A stretch of 64,000 bases of DNA, from NCBI GenBank assembly GCA_019279435.1, contig JAAALK010001127.1, positions 1-64,000 of the forward strand. The letters are read 5' to 3'. Below are positions 1-11,520 of this stretch, in pieces. The notes beneath the pieces were generated by a model that searched no databases, was not told the origin of the DNA, and worked only from the letters and a program-made list of their open reading frames with translations. This stretch comes from Zizania palustris (lineage: Eukaryota > Streptophyta > Magnoliopsida > Poales > Poaceae). Each line of letters begins with the position of its first letter. The stretch's first letter is position 1. A program made the translations under genes and the position numbers.

Positions 1-622
1 TTAGAGATCTTCATCTCCCATATGCTACAATCCAAACCATAGAGAAGTTTGATTGCTCTATCATGATCAAAATAGCTAAAGTCCCAGTGGAGCACAAATT
101 GCTCACAATGTAGTCAAAGCATGCAAACATGACATCTATCAATTCACTAGGGCCTTGCACAAACAATTGATATTCTTGATTATATATGCTTTGGCACCTG
201 ACCTTGATCTGGGTAGAGCCCTCATGAAAAACAACTAGAGTGGACCAAATTTCACGAGCAGTACGCATGTGTTGTACCCTTATCGAACTCATTGACTTAG
301 ACTAGTGAACAATATGTTTCTTGCCTTGCTGTTGTAATCGTACTGCTCTTTTTGGTCCGTGTACTACGAGTATCAAGGATCACATATGGGACCCTATCGA
401 ACTCATTCTGACTTAGACTTGTGAACCGTATGTTCCTAGCTTTACAGTTAGAATCATACTGTTGTTTTTCAGTCTCGACTGTACGAGTACCAGGGATCAA
501 ATATTCGAATCACAATATCCCAAATAACACTTCCTTGGCTTTGAAGATAAGCCTCCATGCACATTTTCCAGTAAGCAAAATCACGCCCCATCAAACAAAG
601 GAGTCTCGCTCTATCTATCCAT
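1..622 (-). pseudogene. Truncated, broken copia gag of element C0
   Basis: Minus-strand relic of a Ty1/copia gag, the capsid protein that packages element RNA. Two open pieces (292-11 and 500-297) match the gag of element C1 (15566-14292) residue by residue in stretches such as HMRTAREIW, STQIK.RCQS and QLFVQ. The start codon would be at 622-620, and the second codon is followed by an early stop. The coding order continues leftward off the window. Frameshifts and an internal duplication (278-507) mean no working protein. It lies directly after a primer site and LTR, as gag should. The copia gag assignment is secure by comparison inside the window. Confidence 0.85.
278..507. repeat. Diverged direct duplication inside C0 gag
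   Basis: Two copies of a segment of about 112 bp lie head to tail (about 278-388 and 391-507). Both carry the motif tatcgaactcatt near the start and a stretch ending in agg/ccagggatca near the end. C1 gag has only one copy of this segment, so this is a duplication private to C0 or its lineage. The copies have since diverged by many substitutions. Confidence 0.7.
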
Positions 623-673
623 GTCACCTATGGATCACAAAACAAGTTACAGTCAATTAGTGATCTAACCGGA

Positions 674-684
674 CTCTGATACTA
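674..684 (-). other. Primer binding site of C0 (initiator tRNA-Met type)
   Basis: The minus strand reads TAGTATCAGAG, one base off the plant consensus TGGTATCAGAG complementary to the 3' end of initiator tRNA-Met. It sits two bases from the LTR edge, at the same spacing as in C1. Confidence 0.75.
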
Positions 685-686
685 AT

Positions 687-3389
687 TGTATGACCAGAAC
701 AGGCGACTAGAGGGGGTTGAATATGCACCTCAACAAATTCTTTCGAATTGATGATATTTTCTAATCAACCAACGCTCCTCCAAAGACGATAAGCAAAAGC
801 ATATCAAAATTTCAAATCACAGAGATATTAGTGATATCACTCTCCTGTCAGATATGATATGATGTGACAATGTGAGAGATCACAAGCACTAAAAATCAAT
901 CTAAAATTCAAAAAGCTACTGGTGCCCTAAATGAAAAGGACACCAACTTAGTCCTCAAAGACAGATTAATGTTGCTCACTAATCTGACATTAAATCAACA
1001 AGCATTCAACAGATACAAAATAGGTGACTCCAAAACCACAGTTAACGACACAAATACTAAGAGAAACTATGACTACAAACTCAAAGGCAGTGGAAAAACA
1101 GAACAGCAATACACACATCACACTGTATGAAATCTAATGATTAATTACATGAAGAATGCAGCTCAAGACAAACAACTGCACAACACTAATTTAGCGGTAC
1201 TCTTACGCGTTTAGAGCAATGGAAGCAGTCCTGACTTACTGGCGTGAAAAAACAATCAAAGAAAGATGAGGTATAAATCGTCTGAATAATAGCAGACAGT
1301 GTAGCGCGGATACGGCTGGAAAGTCATGTATCACTGTCTGATACGTATCTAGATACGGATATGTATTGGATACGCATGGAAACATATCAGGTGTGTATCC
1401 ATTTATTTTCGTATTTTAAAATAAATTAAAAAAATTCATATACGTCTCGGATTCTTATGGACACAGTACTAGTTCTCCTAAATTGCAAGCGCAGATCCAT
1501 TCACTACCAGCTACCATCAGACATGATGTAGATCAGCTGCCAGCCTCCCCATCGCGCCGCCTGGGGCTGGAACCCACCAGGGCAACTACCATTCCTTCGT
1601 GTCGCCTAGGGCGAGGACCATCATCCTCCCATCGCATGCACCGCCTCCTCATCATGCGCCTTGGAGCTAGATCAGCCACCACTTCCTGTCTGCACCGCCT
1701 GAGAGTTAGAGTCCGCCACCGGCTGCCACATCCCGTCATGCCGAGCCACCCTAGCTCTCCCTCCTGCCAAATCCAGGTACCTTTCTTTTTTTACTTTTTC
1801 TCCCTTCTCCGTTTCTCTTCTCTCTCTTATATTCCCTTTATAGTTTCTTAGTTTTTTATTTAGCTTGTTTCCAGTGAGCAGTGGCAGCATGCGGCACTTG
1901 ATGCGCTGGGGGTAGGGGCGATGCTGCATTCTCTTTGGCTTATTTTTTTCCATGTTAACTTATACATTTGTTGTTTATTTTTATAAGTATTGTTGATTTT
2001 TGTCTGTTTATGTATATAATATATATATATCGCGTATCGTCGTATCAGGATTTTTGGAAAATGACGTATCGAGGTATCATTGTATCGCGTATCATTATCC
2101 GTATCCGCGTATGTGGGTAACATAGTAACATAGGTAGCAGAAGTAAAAATTGGTTGTAGAAACATTAGTGAACACACAATAATTAAATCAATACAGAACC
2201 AAGAAATTGGCAAAAGTGATAGCTGCTGAGAAAAATTCTGCTGATTCCAGCGAATCACACGAAATTGCAAAGATCAATGACTTCGCGCTTAACAAGAAAA
2301 TAAGTGGATTTGACTGAAACAAATTTGATATAGCATATAAAACCAACAGGAACTTAAAAACAACAAGTAAAACTTGCATTAAAAAATCACGTAATGAAGA
2401 CAGGCAATATGCTTCTGTGACCTTCGGCTAACCAGGCGCAATATTCACTGATGGAAATCAAATCCAACATAGCAACGTTGACTGAACCAGATGCTGAATC
2501 ACAAGAAGCACAATCTCAGAAGCGACATGAGAGTTGTCAAATAAAGAATTCAATCTCCAGAACGAAACTAGTGAAGAAAGAATGGCGACGCAGGGAACAT
2601 ACTCCAGTCGGCAAGAATGCATACGACTGTAAAATCGGTCAAGGCACATTCAAGCAGCAGCGGTAGGCATGCAAGGCTACTGAAATTGATAGGCAGCGCG
2701 GGCTCACCAGAAAAAGAAACAAAATAGCGGAACAAAAAAAAAAACAAATCAAACCGGCTGTCTGCTGACCGACGAACAATGGCTTCATTAACCCTGTCCA
2801 TGCTCGCATGCAGGATCTAGTTGATTTCGCAAGAGAAATCTGTAGCGTATCAATCCTTGACTTTGCCAAAAACCTGGCAACGAACGCAGGACAAGGCCCT
2901 GTGCCACGGCAGTGCTATCAACCGTCAGAAAAAGCAAGCGCAGCCAAGGCAAATCACACAACCCGGAAGAAGAGAGGAGAAAACACGAAAATGAACCAAA
3001 CTTTTTATCCCATGGTTTTGAGCTGAAACCGACAAAATCTCATGCTGCCCTTTTATCGTGTACCCAGATTGGACCACCATGATCAAGCAGCTCTCTCGGC
3101 CCGACAATCACCTGTCCGTGTACCTGAGTCACATGACCAATGTCATGACACTAACTTGTCGTCCTTGCATCATGTACCCGGATTGGATTCTCTATGATTC
3201 CTCAGCTCCTCTACCCTCACTAATCGTCCGTCTGTATATCTATCACACCGGTCAACGCTATGGCAAGACCTCCTTCGAAGTCCCACTTCGAAGTGTCTCC
3301 CCTCATAGGGCTTCCTTCATCATCTATTCTATTGACAATCATTCATCATCTGAGAGACATGAACCTACGGTCTATACCATGACTCCTCA
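687..3389 (-). repeat. 5' LTR of copia element C0 (with an insert)
   Basis: The LTR starts TGTATGACC just after the primer site, as C1's starts TGTTGGACC. Shared motifs follow (actagaggggg, aattctttcgaattg, caacgctcctcc). The other end is placed near 3389 because the LTR at 59819-61832, read in reverse complement, matches this region down to a terminal catg.ctcctca. Near that end are two degenerate copies of a unit starting gtaccc.gattgga (about 3058 and 3170), also doubled in the 59819-61832 LTR. A foreign segment interrupts it at 1297-2134. The edge at 3389 is approximate. Apart from these features I see no gene in it. Confidence 0.7.
1297..2134. mobile_element. Non-autonomous insert with GATACG-rich inverted ends
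   Basis: An 838-bp segment interrupts the C0 LTR. Both ends are dense in gatacg/cgtatc words in opposite orientation: gcggatacgg near 1305 against ccgtatccgcg near 2098. The 7-mer tagcaga flanks it on both sides (1290-1296 and 2135-2141), a possible target duplication. The interior has a GC-rich, exon-like stretch (about 1483-1775) ending in a splice-donor-like caggtac, then pyrimidine-rich sequence. It has no transposase. It could be a DNA transposon that captured host sequence; the family is unknown. Confidence 0.45.
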
Positions 3390-4048
3390 GGAAGCATATT
3401 GTTGTAGCGTAAACTTTATGCTCATGGGTTTATTTAGTATTGATGGAATTACTGAATGCAAAGTGGATTTATACTAGTTTAGGCCTTTGAATGTCGAATG
3501 ATAACCTTACATCTATTGTGTTGTGTGTATTGTGGATAACTTGAATTTGACCTTCGAATGGGTTCTTCGAATGGTATACTCTACCAAAGTCTTCCCGAGA
3601 GCTTCAAAAGGATATATACAACCAAAGTCTATCTATGGTTTTGTCTTGCTAAGCATTCTACTACTATTTTTTTGACCTTCGCGGTGCGATATACCATTGA
3701 AGTCCTTTCCTTCAACCTGGTCGGGCTTTGTCCCATTCTCCATGTTTAAACGGAGGGTATTATTGGTTTATTAGTAATAGGAAGCTACCAAGCCGCCCTC
3801 TACTTACAACCGACTATAATAGTGGATGCAGAGAATTATATAGGGGTAGTAACACAGTAAAGTGTTGTGTGAACAATGTAAATCACATGTCTTGTTGGAG
3901 GATATTGAAGCTCTAGTATTCAGTCTTTTCCTTGAAGTTGTTTATTGTCTTTAATACGGTATGCACATGCTTGATTTGGAGGTCTTATAGCTCATAGGGC
4001 CCTCGAAGCCAACTTATAGCTGAAGCCCAAAGCATCGAAGGGGGGGTT
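3390..4048 (+). other. 3' non-coding tail of gypsy relic D (probable)
   Basis: AT-rich sequence with scattered cttcgaa words and no supported ORF. It ends in a purine run followed by TG, which is the arrangement expected between the pol genes and the 3' LTR of a plus-strand LTR element. The assignment rests mainly on that end and on the gag relic of the same orientation beyond element A. Confidence 0.4.
4038..4048 (+). other. Polypurine-tract-like site before D's LTR
   Basis: The run gaaggggggg (then ttt) is immediately followed by TGAAGATC. This fits a plus-strand polypurine tract next to an LTR start. Confidence 0.4.
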
Positions 4049-4618
4049 TGAAGATCAATTTTTCTTGATCAACTCTTAGCTAACTTTAAGTATATCTGGA
4101 ATTATTTCGTCCAATAGTATACCCTCGCATATGGCCCTTCGGATGTAGGGTGAGATGCACTCTAAGTTCAGTTGTACTCTGAACCTAAGAGCTTGATCTA
4201 GAGCTTGGATGAAACTCAGAGAGGCTTCAAAGCTTTTGCATTGAGCGAAGTGTCAGATTTGATGGCCGGAGTGCTTGAAGTTGTCATGCATATCACACTA
4301 CGGCTACCGAAGAGGCTTCGAGTTATAATTGTGAAGGTGCGGTTTCTCACTAAGAATCCTTCAATAGGTTTTGACATATTATTTTTGACTTTGACATTAG
4401 TTTTGTTGCATGGTACGGAGTTTGAAGTTGGACAGACCAAACTTCCTCATTTGCTAGAGCTAAATGACATCGAAGCCTTTACAGGCGAATGAACAAGGCT
4501 TACCATGGTTTCGACATGATGCACGGAGAGTTTACGACACAAATTAACAAAGATGTACAATAGAGATACTCCTATGGCAGGAAAAGTAGATTGAAAGTAA
4601 TGCGATTCAAAACAAGGG
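4049..4618 (+). repeat. D LTR, left part (split by element A)
   Basis: Proposed LTR beginning TGAAGATCAA after the purine run. It contains the small inverted pair gatcaa/ttgatc. It is interrupted at 4618 by element A and resumes at 40059. No ORF in it resembles a known protein. Confidence 0.4.
4614..4618. repeat. Left target-site copy of element A (aaggg)
   Basis: aaggg here and taggg at 40054-40058 flank element A. Four of five bases match, as expected for an old 5-bp duplication. Confidence 0.6.
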
Positions 4619-6873
4619 TGTGGCACCCCGATTTAACGAAATCGGAACATTATTGAATTTCATAAGAAAAACAATAATACAAGAGGTTCATCATGCTACA
4701 ATCGTACATACGACAGTATTCATGGTGCGCAGACCATATTTATTACATCAGAGTTAAATAAAGGCAATATTAAAAAAAAATGCATAACAAACGCCTTCTT
4801 CAAGATCTTTTCACTTGACTGGGTCGCTACTCCAGACCATCTTCATAGTAGGCATCCTCTGAAGTGTTCAACGGGTATGAGTACAAAAGTACTCAAGAAG
4901 CCACCACAGATGCAAGTAATAATGCAAGATAATAACAAAGGAAGGGAAATGGTGAAAAAGTGCGGAAAGTACATTTTCAATTATTGCATTTAACGTAGTC
5001 AAGTTTTATCATGCGGAATATCAAAACATGAACAACAATAATATCATCTAACTCGAGGAGTACATTTTACCTCCTCGCACAACAGTCCTTACATGCCAAA
5101 CCATCATGCACATACATTTAAAAGTAATCTAACTCTGGGATGTCACGCAACCCGCCCTTGACCGTGGGCTCGGCTTTTCTAAAATATTTAAGACTCTGAT
5201 CAGAGATGTACTACTGTACCCACAAGGCACGCACTCATCCCAAACACCAAGGTGTAACGAGATGACCCATACCGCGGGAACTCGTGCCAAAACCTCGGCA
5301 TGAAATGCTCTAAGCGATAACCACCCTCTCTAGGTTTCGCCGGCGCACCGGGCCGCATCCCGGCTAACGTCGCACCCCTTTTGCGCCATGTCGGTACAAG
5401 CCAACCCGCAGGAGCTGCTTGACCCATCTCCAAATGGTGGCCTCGGTTTGGAACACTCCATACCTTAGTTAGGACTTACCCATTAGACTTGTGGTTAGTA
5501 CGGAAGTGTATTGCAACGGATCCCGCAGACCGGTCCTTATAGTGCCCCGGGTGCTACCGACCAATGCCCTAGCTTGCACCCGGAACCCACCATGCATTCA
5601 CTCACAACCACAACTCATGACCGACAGAATTCCAAGGATAAGAATAACGGGGATCATATAGTAGAACCATGTTGCTACGACTCATTTTTATCCTATAGCA
5701 ATCGTGTCAATACATTGGACACTAGCTAATAATACTAATCATATGGTGACAAGGAGGTTAGGCGAGATAGCATGGCTTGGGTTGCACATCAAGTTCGGGG
5801 GATCCTAAATAAATATATTGTAAGGGTTTCGTTTCACTAATGCATGTATATCCTATGTGTTTTAGCGATAGTTTAATAAAACATGGGTTCAATGTGCTCA
5901 AAAGATTGGTTTGGTGACTTGCCTTGTTCAACGAATGGGGAGGGAGGAACTTCCGGGTAATATTCCGGCTCCTCGGCGGCGTCGTAGTCTTCCCAATACA
6001 AATAAAGTAAAATAAATAAATACAACACTCAATTAAACAATAAAACCACACAACAGCACATAGGTTAAATTGGTTTAATTAAAGGAAATCAAGTTGTTAT
6101 GTTTCTGAAATTTATTTTATAAAAAGGGTTTTTAAATGTGAGAAATCTCATTTTTAAGTTTTCTAGTTAATTTAAAATGAAAGGTTCAGAGAAAACTTAG
6201 TGGTTTATTATATTAACAGGAAATGATAAATACAAACTTTACTGAAATTTAAATAATTTAATTTGCATTTTACCCTAAGGGCATTTGAATGCCTATTTAA
6301 ATAACATGAAAAGTACAAAGTAAACATACTATTTTTATTGTATGTCATGTAGAGAATATATTACAAATTTTCTGAAATTGGAACGGTAATTTTTGAAGTG
6401 AAATGCGCCAGATATGAATTTTACAAGTTTAAAAGCATTTCTGGAATTTAATTTAAATTCAAAATAGCCTCGGGTCCACGGTGCACTAGGCCCACGGTGA
6501 ACCCGCGCACTGTGCGCGTGGTCCGGCCCAACCTGGACCGTTGGATCCAGATCCAATGCGCGAGGGGCGAGGCGGGGGCGTAAGTTAACGTGGACGGCTG
6601 AGATTAAAAGTCTGAACCGTTACGCGATGAATGGCTCAGATTAAACATGCGTTTTAAATAGAAACGAACAGGCGAGATTAAAATGTAACGTTTCATTCAG
6701 ATCCGATGGTGCGGATTAGATCGCGCACGTGGGGTTACAGGCGTCGTCCGATCACGATCGCACGATCATGGTTAGATCCGACACGGCACGGGTACTCAGC
6801 CCATGCCAGTCATCTTCTCCGATGATGGCGAGCGGGCCAGAGGCCACGGCGAGCGATGGCGGCCCTACCTAAG
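4619..6873 (-). repeat. A 3' LTR, left part
   Basis: R/U5-side part of A's 3' LTR, matching 24249-24524 and 36896-38913 in A's other LTR and the reverse complement of B's LTRs. It is interrupted after ctaag (6869-6873) by C1. The paralogous LTR reads straight through this junction near 38915-38925, showing the empty site. No gene is supported in it; short ORFs here are not conserved between the LTR copies. Confidence 0.9.
6869..6873. repeat. Left target-site duplication of C1 (ctaag)
   Basis: Perfect 5-bp copy matching 17596-17600 and abutting the C1 LTR, which starts TGTTGG at 6874. Confidence 0.95.
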
Positions 6874-8795
6874 TGTTGGACCGGAAACGGCGACCAGAGG
6901 GGGGGGGGTGAATGGGAGCTTTTAAAATTTCAGGCTAAAAATAGCCTTCTGTTTAATTCAGTTTACTGTGGAACAGGCTTCGAACACAGGCTTCACAAAG
7001 GAGCAAAAGTTCAAAGCCAAGAAGACTTCGCTCCACCCACAACCCCAAAAAATCAACTCTGCTAAGTCAGTGCAGGCTCCGCACACAGGGTGCATCGAGC
7101 AGGATTCGCACTTCACTCTTCGCAAGAGTGGACGACCCTCCGAGGACTTCGACCAAATACTTAGCGACAGCAACTGGTGCTGGGCTTCATACTCGAAGAT
7201 CAAAACACACACAACACAGACTTCGCTAAGGGACTTCACCACGGGAAGAAAGGCGGGCTTCGATCAGTGCTTCGCTAGTAATCAGCGAGGTCTAGCCTCC
7301 AGTTTACACAGAGCGAAACACGCACTACAAACACCACTTCGCTCAAAACACACTTCGCCCAAAACACAAGAGATCGAAGCATGCAGCGAGTTATGCAAAC
7401 AAGCTCAAGCAGAAAATGAACACAGAAACAGGGCTTCGCTGCTTGAACAAGGAACAATAAAAAAGAACTCACTGGATGAATACAAAGTATGTGGAGGCTA
7501 GTATAGGAGCTCAACAATGAATGCTCAAAGTGTTAAATGTGACCTACCCAGCCTCCACTATTTATAGCCACTATTCACCCATGTGAATTGATTACTTTAC
7601 CCCTAGGGTTGAAAGGTTTTGTCTCATCAGAACAGAGGGGTACAAAAGGTAGTCTACTTTATTTGGAGGCTTCTCTGTCAGCTTTGCAGAGGGGACAACG
7701 TCATCTTTTTGCAGAGCAGACACTGTCAGCCTTTACAGTCTTTGACCTTTCTGAAGCCCCCTTTCGCACGCGAGGGGTGCGGTAGCTTCGGTGAGAGGCC
7801 TTGAGCTTGATGGCCTTCGCTTCACCGAAGTCAGCCTTCGATACAGTGACGGTTTTGAGCCGAAGCCACCAAAGCCCTTGGGCCTTCACACCAACACCTT
7901 CGGAGTGAACCACCATGGCTTCGCAGCTTCTCCCAGCTCGAACTCCGTCAGTCCGTCTACCGAAGCAATGCATGGCCGAAGTACCTCAAGTCAACACACG
8001 CTCCGGAGCCCGTCTTGCTCCGAAGCCAGCCTCACTCCGAAGCCCCACCTTCGGAGTACCACCCTTCGAAGTCCCTCCTTCGTCTAAGGCCTCCGCATGA
8101 AGCATTCCATGAGCGCTTCATCGCAGTGTCTCTCCCCGAGCACTCTCCTCGATGAGCCTCACCCGGACCATGCCTTTGATGCACCTCGACTTCTGAGACC
8201 TTCATCGGGTATACCTTTGAGTGTCTCCCTCCAGAGCACACTTCGAACACCTTGCCTCTGCTGAGGACTTCATCCACCATACTCCGAAGTACCCTTCGAA
8301 GTGCCTCGCCTCCGAGGACTTCGTCTCGGAGTACCTTCACCCGGAGCCACGCTCCGCACTTACTGCCTTCTTCTGGCGCACCTCGACCCGAGGTCCGACC
8401 TCGACCCCTTCGCAGCCTTTCGTGACCCAGGTTCACTTGCTACGAACCGTCCGTCGCCTCTGAAGTCCCCTGCGCACCACAGACAAGCAGACAAGTGTAT
8501 CCAGTACTCTGGAGACCTCTCCGGGTTAGCAACCTTCGGCACACACTCCGGTGTACTGCCCAAAGTACCGAGACCTTCGGTACAGCCCAGTCATCGTGTA
8601 TTGTCGGACCCCTCCGACAAGCACACTCCGCTGCAACAGCTGCGGCAACCAAAACCACCGAACCTCTTCGGAGGAATAGCCTCCGAACAGCTTTGGAGAA
8701 CCAACCTCCGAAGGGTTCGGAGGTACCCCTTCGAACCAGGGGAAAACTTTTTCAATCACTCAACACAGACTCCGAAACCAACCCTTGGTTTCTCA
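6874..8795 (-). repeat. C1 3' LTR
   Basis: Bounded by TGTTGGACCGG at 6874 and TTTCTCA at 8795 on the plus strand, so the minus-strand LTR starts TGAGAAACC and ends TCCAACA. It pairs with 15631-17595. The U3 half (about 7780-8760) is packed with short imperfect palindromes of the cttcgaag / cttcggag / ctccgaag type. ORFs of up to 182 codons occur but are not kept intact in the other LTR. Confidence 0.95.
7559..7566 (-). promoter_or_regulatory. TATA box in C1 3' LTR
   Basis: Minus strand TATAAATA within ggcTATAAATAgtgg, downstream of the palindrome-rich U3 region. The same box is kept in the other LTR at 16316-16323. Confidence 0.7.
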
Positions 8796-10027
8796 ATCTC
8801 CCCCTTTATGAGTGCATTGACAACCAAATTCAAGTTCAAGAAAATTTGAAAAATTTTCAGCACACAAGTGACCATAAAAACTCAGAAACGAGCCAAATCA
8901 TGTCACTTGACAAAAGAATTTTCCTCCCCCTTTTCAAAAGAGTAAAAAGCCCCTTCAGAAAATCTCCCTTTTGCAAGATAAAAACTCCCCCTGAGATAAT
9001 TTTTCCTTTTGCAACAGAGAACTCAAATTAACTCAAATTTCTCCCCCTTTGGCAATGCAAGGCATCAAGGAGCATGTAAAAGATGCATAGCTTTGAAATG
9101 GGCAGAATTGCAAAGACATAGAAAGCAAAAATATGCCAATATTAATACCAATGATCATGTGCTCAGCTCAATTTAACATTCTCTAAAAGCATGATGACAG
9201 CATGTGTTTTTATCATTTTGAAATAAAAGCATCACTACTCAATCAAGGAAACTAGACAAGTAAAAGCAGGGACTGCGCAAAGCTAGTCAATTTCTACTAT
9301 AGACAGATAACTCTTGTTCAAATGGAGCATTGAAAGCAAACTTGATTATCAATGAATGTTGTTGTTCTTTTCATAGTGCCAGGGGTTATTTGTTTGTCCA
9401 CCTTATACTTTCCAATCAGGCCAAGCCTAGGCATGAAAAGCCATCAGAAGCTTAAGACGGTGATTTTGGCATACACTACACTATTCCAGTTCAAACCAAT
9501 GTGCAATGGTAAGCAGTCTAGAATAGAGTAGTGCGACAAGCAAACCCACCTGGATCTTTTTGCTTTTGAAGCATTCAAATCATGGATTTTTGGAAATTTG
9601 ATTAAGTGAACAAATTGTTTAGCACTTTATGAATATCCATGAGTATGAATAACTATTTTTCAAGTTGCAATCATTAGCATCCAGAGAAAAGGTGTCTTGC
9701 TATCAAGCAGATAAAAGATAGCTAAAGCAGTCCTGCCTACACATGCTAGATACAAGACTAAGCAGTGAGTATGATTTGATTTTGGAAAGATAAATCATGC
9801 ACATAATGTTTCAGATATATTAAATTAAGCTGAGCTGACATGATTTCATGAATTACATTCAGGCATATAAGTGCAAAAGATGTAAATGCAATTTCACACA
9901 TGATGAGCATATGCAAGACAGTTAAAATCTCCTCCCCCTCACAAAATGCCGTAAGGGTGACAAATACCAAGTTCCCCACGCAATTAGGCAAAACGAGAAG
10001 CATCGAGGGGTTTTGTGAAAATATCGG
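8796..10027 (-). other. C1 3' non-coding region with repeated purine tracts
   Basis: About 1.2 kb between the RNase H end and the 3' LTR. The functional polypurine tract, minus strand AAAGGGGGAGAT, abuts the LTR at 8796-8807. Similar tracts recur near 8925-8936, 8966-8975, 8990-8997, 9042-9052 and 9926-9938. Repeated purine tracts are a known Sirevirus hallmark. I see no envelope-like ORF, although some Sireviruses have one here. Confidence 0.75.
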
Positions 10028-11520
10028 CTAGCTGTTGTTGGGTATCAACATATTGAAGTTCAATATCACCCTTCTCATTATGATCTCTGAGAAATGATAT
10101 CGCACATCAATGTGTTTGGTTCTGGAATGCTGAACCGGGTTGTTTGCAATACAAATAGCACTAGTGTTATCACAGAAAAGTGGAACACTCTTAAAATCTA
10201 ACCCGAAATCCCGCAAAGTGGAAACCATCCACAAAATCTGAGAGCAATAGCTAGCTGCAGCAACATATTCGGCCTCAACCGTCGATTGTGCAACACTATA
10301 CTGTTTGTGGGAAGACCAACAAACCAGAGATGTACCCAGAAAATGACAAGTACCAGAGGTACTCTTCCTATCAATCCTACACCGAGCAAAATCTGCATCG
10401 GAATAACCTCGAAGACACAAAGAGGAAGATGTTGAATACCAAATGTCGAACTCGAGGGTATGCTTGAGATACCTGAGAATGAGCTTTACCGCTTGGCGGT
10501 GTGAAGCTCATGGTGAAGCCTGAAACGAGCACACAGACACACTGCGAAGTGTATGTCCGGCCTCGTAGCAGTCAAGAAGAGGAGGGAGCCGATCATGCTT
10601 CGGAACTCCTTCTGATCTACGGCTTCTCCATCTTCGTCAGGATCCAATGCTACAGATGTGGCCATTGGAGTGACGAGTGGCTTCGCATCGGCCATGTCGA
10701 ATTTCTTGAGCAGGTCCTTGGTGTACTTCGTCTGGTGGACAAAAGTACCTTGTTTGCCTTGCTTGATTTGCAAACAAAGGAAAAAAGTGGAGTTCACCCA
10801 TCATGGACATCTTAAACTCCCTGCTCAAGGCATCTGCAAACTCGGCAACCAAAGCATGAGAAGAGCCACCAAAGATGATATCATCCACATAAATCTGCAC
10901 TAGGAGGAAATCTTTGCCATGCTTGAGAGTAAATAGCGTTTTATCAACAGAGCTCATCAAATACCCCCGCTCAAGCAGAAAAGACTTAAGTCTGTCATAC
11001 CAAGCCTGAGGGGCCTTCTTGAGTCCATAAAGAGCCTTATGAAGTTTAAGGACTTTATGTGGGTATTTGGGGTTTTCAAAACCAGGGGGTTGTTTTACAT
11101 AAACATCTTCGCCGATGAAACCATTAAGAAAGGCAATTTTGACATCCATTTGATAGAGTTTGAATCCCCGGGATGTCGCAAAGGCAAGCAGAATCCTAAT
11201 GGCCTCAAGACGAGCAACAGGTGCAAAAGTTTCAGTAAAATCAATCCCTTCTAATTGAGAATAACCCTGAGCTACAAGTCTAGTCTTGTTTCTAACTATA
11301 GTCCCATCCTCCCCTTGTTGTTTTTGAAAATCTATTTTGTTCCAATGAAATGAACATTTGGTGGAGGATCAACTAACATCCAGACTTGATTTCTCTGAAA
11401 ATTTTCAAGTTCTTCATGCATGGAATTGATCCAACTAGAATCAGAAAGTGCATGACTAACATCTAAAGGCTCGAAAGAAGCAACAAAAGCGGAATCAATG
11501 AAATGAGCATGAGAACGTGT
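10028..11520 (-). pseudogene. C1 reverse transcriptase and RNase H (broken)
   Basis: Copia-type polymerase, which copies element RNA into DNA inside the particle. Reading leftward: a fragment with QNQVWML-like RT entry sequence, then MDVKIAFLNGF, KALYGLKKAPQAWYDRL and the catalytic YVDD (in IYVDDIIFG) in the frame 11149-10637. A frame change follows, then KPLVTP and RSMIGSLLFLTATRPDI (10797-10486). Another change leads to RNase H with SDADFA, SQ.TVEAEYVAAA and HSRTKHIDVRYHF (10420-10028). At least one stop (TAG near 11332, in place of a conserved Trp) and three frame changes break it. Confidence 0.92.

Noticed and set aside
1483..1851. 122-codon plus-strand ORF as a host gene
   Set aside because: Sits inside an 838-bp insert within an LTR. 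The peptide is low complexity and the reverse frame is open too.
6968..8849. Plus-strand ORFs of up to 182 codons in the C1 LTR
   Set aside because: They are antisense to the element, not preserved in the other LTR, and made of the palindromic repeats.
8796..10027. Envelope-like ORF of the Sirevirus C1
   Set aside because: Expected position in some Sireviruses, but no ORF longer than about 80 codons and no membrane-like segment pair is seen.
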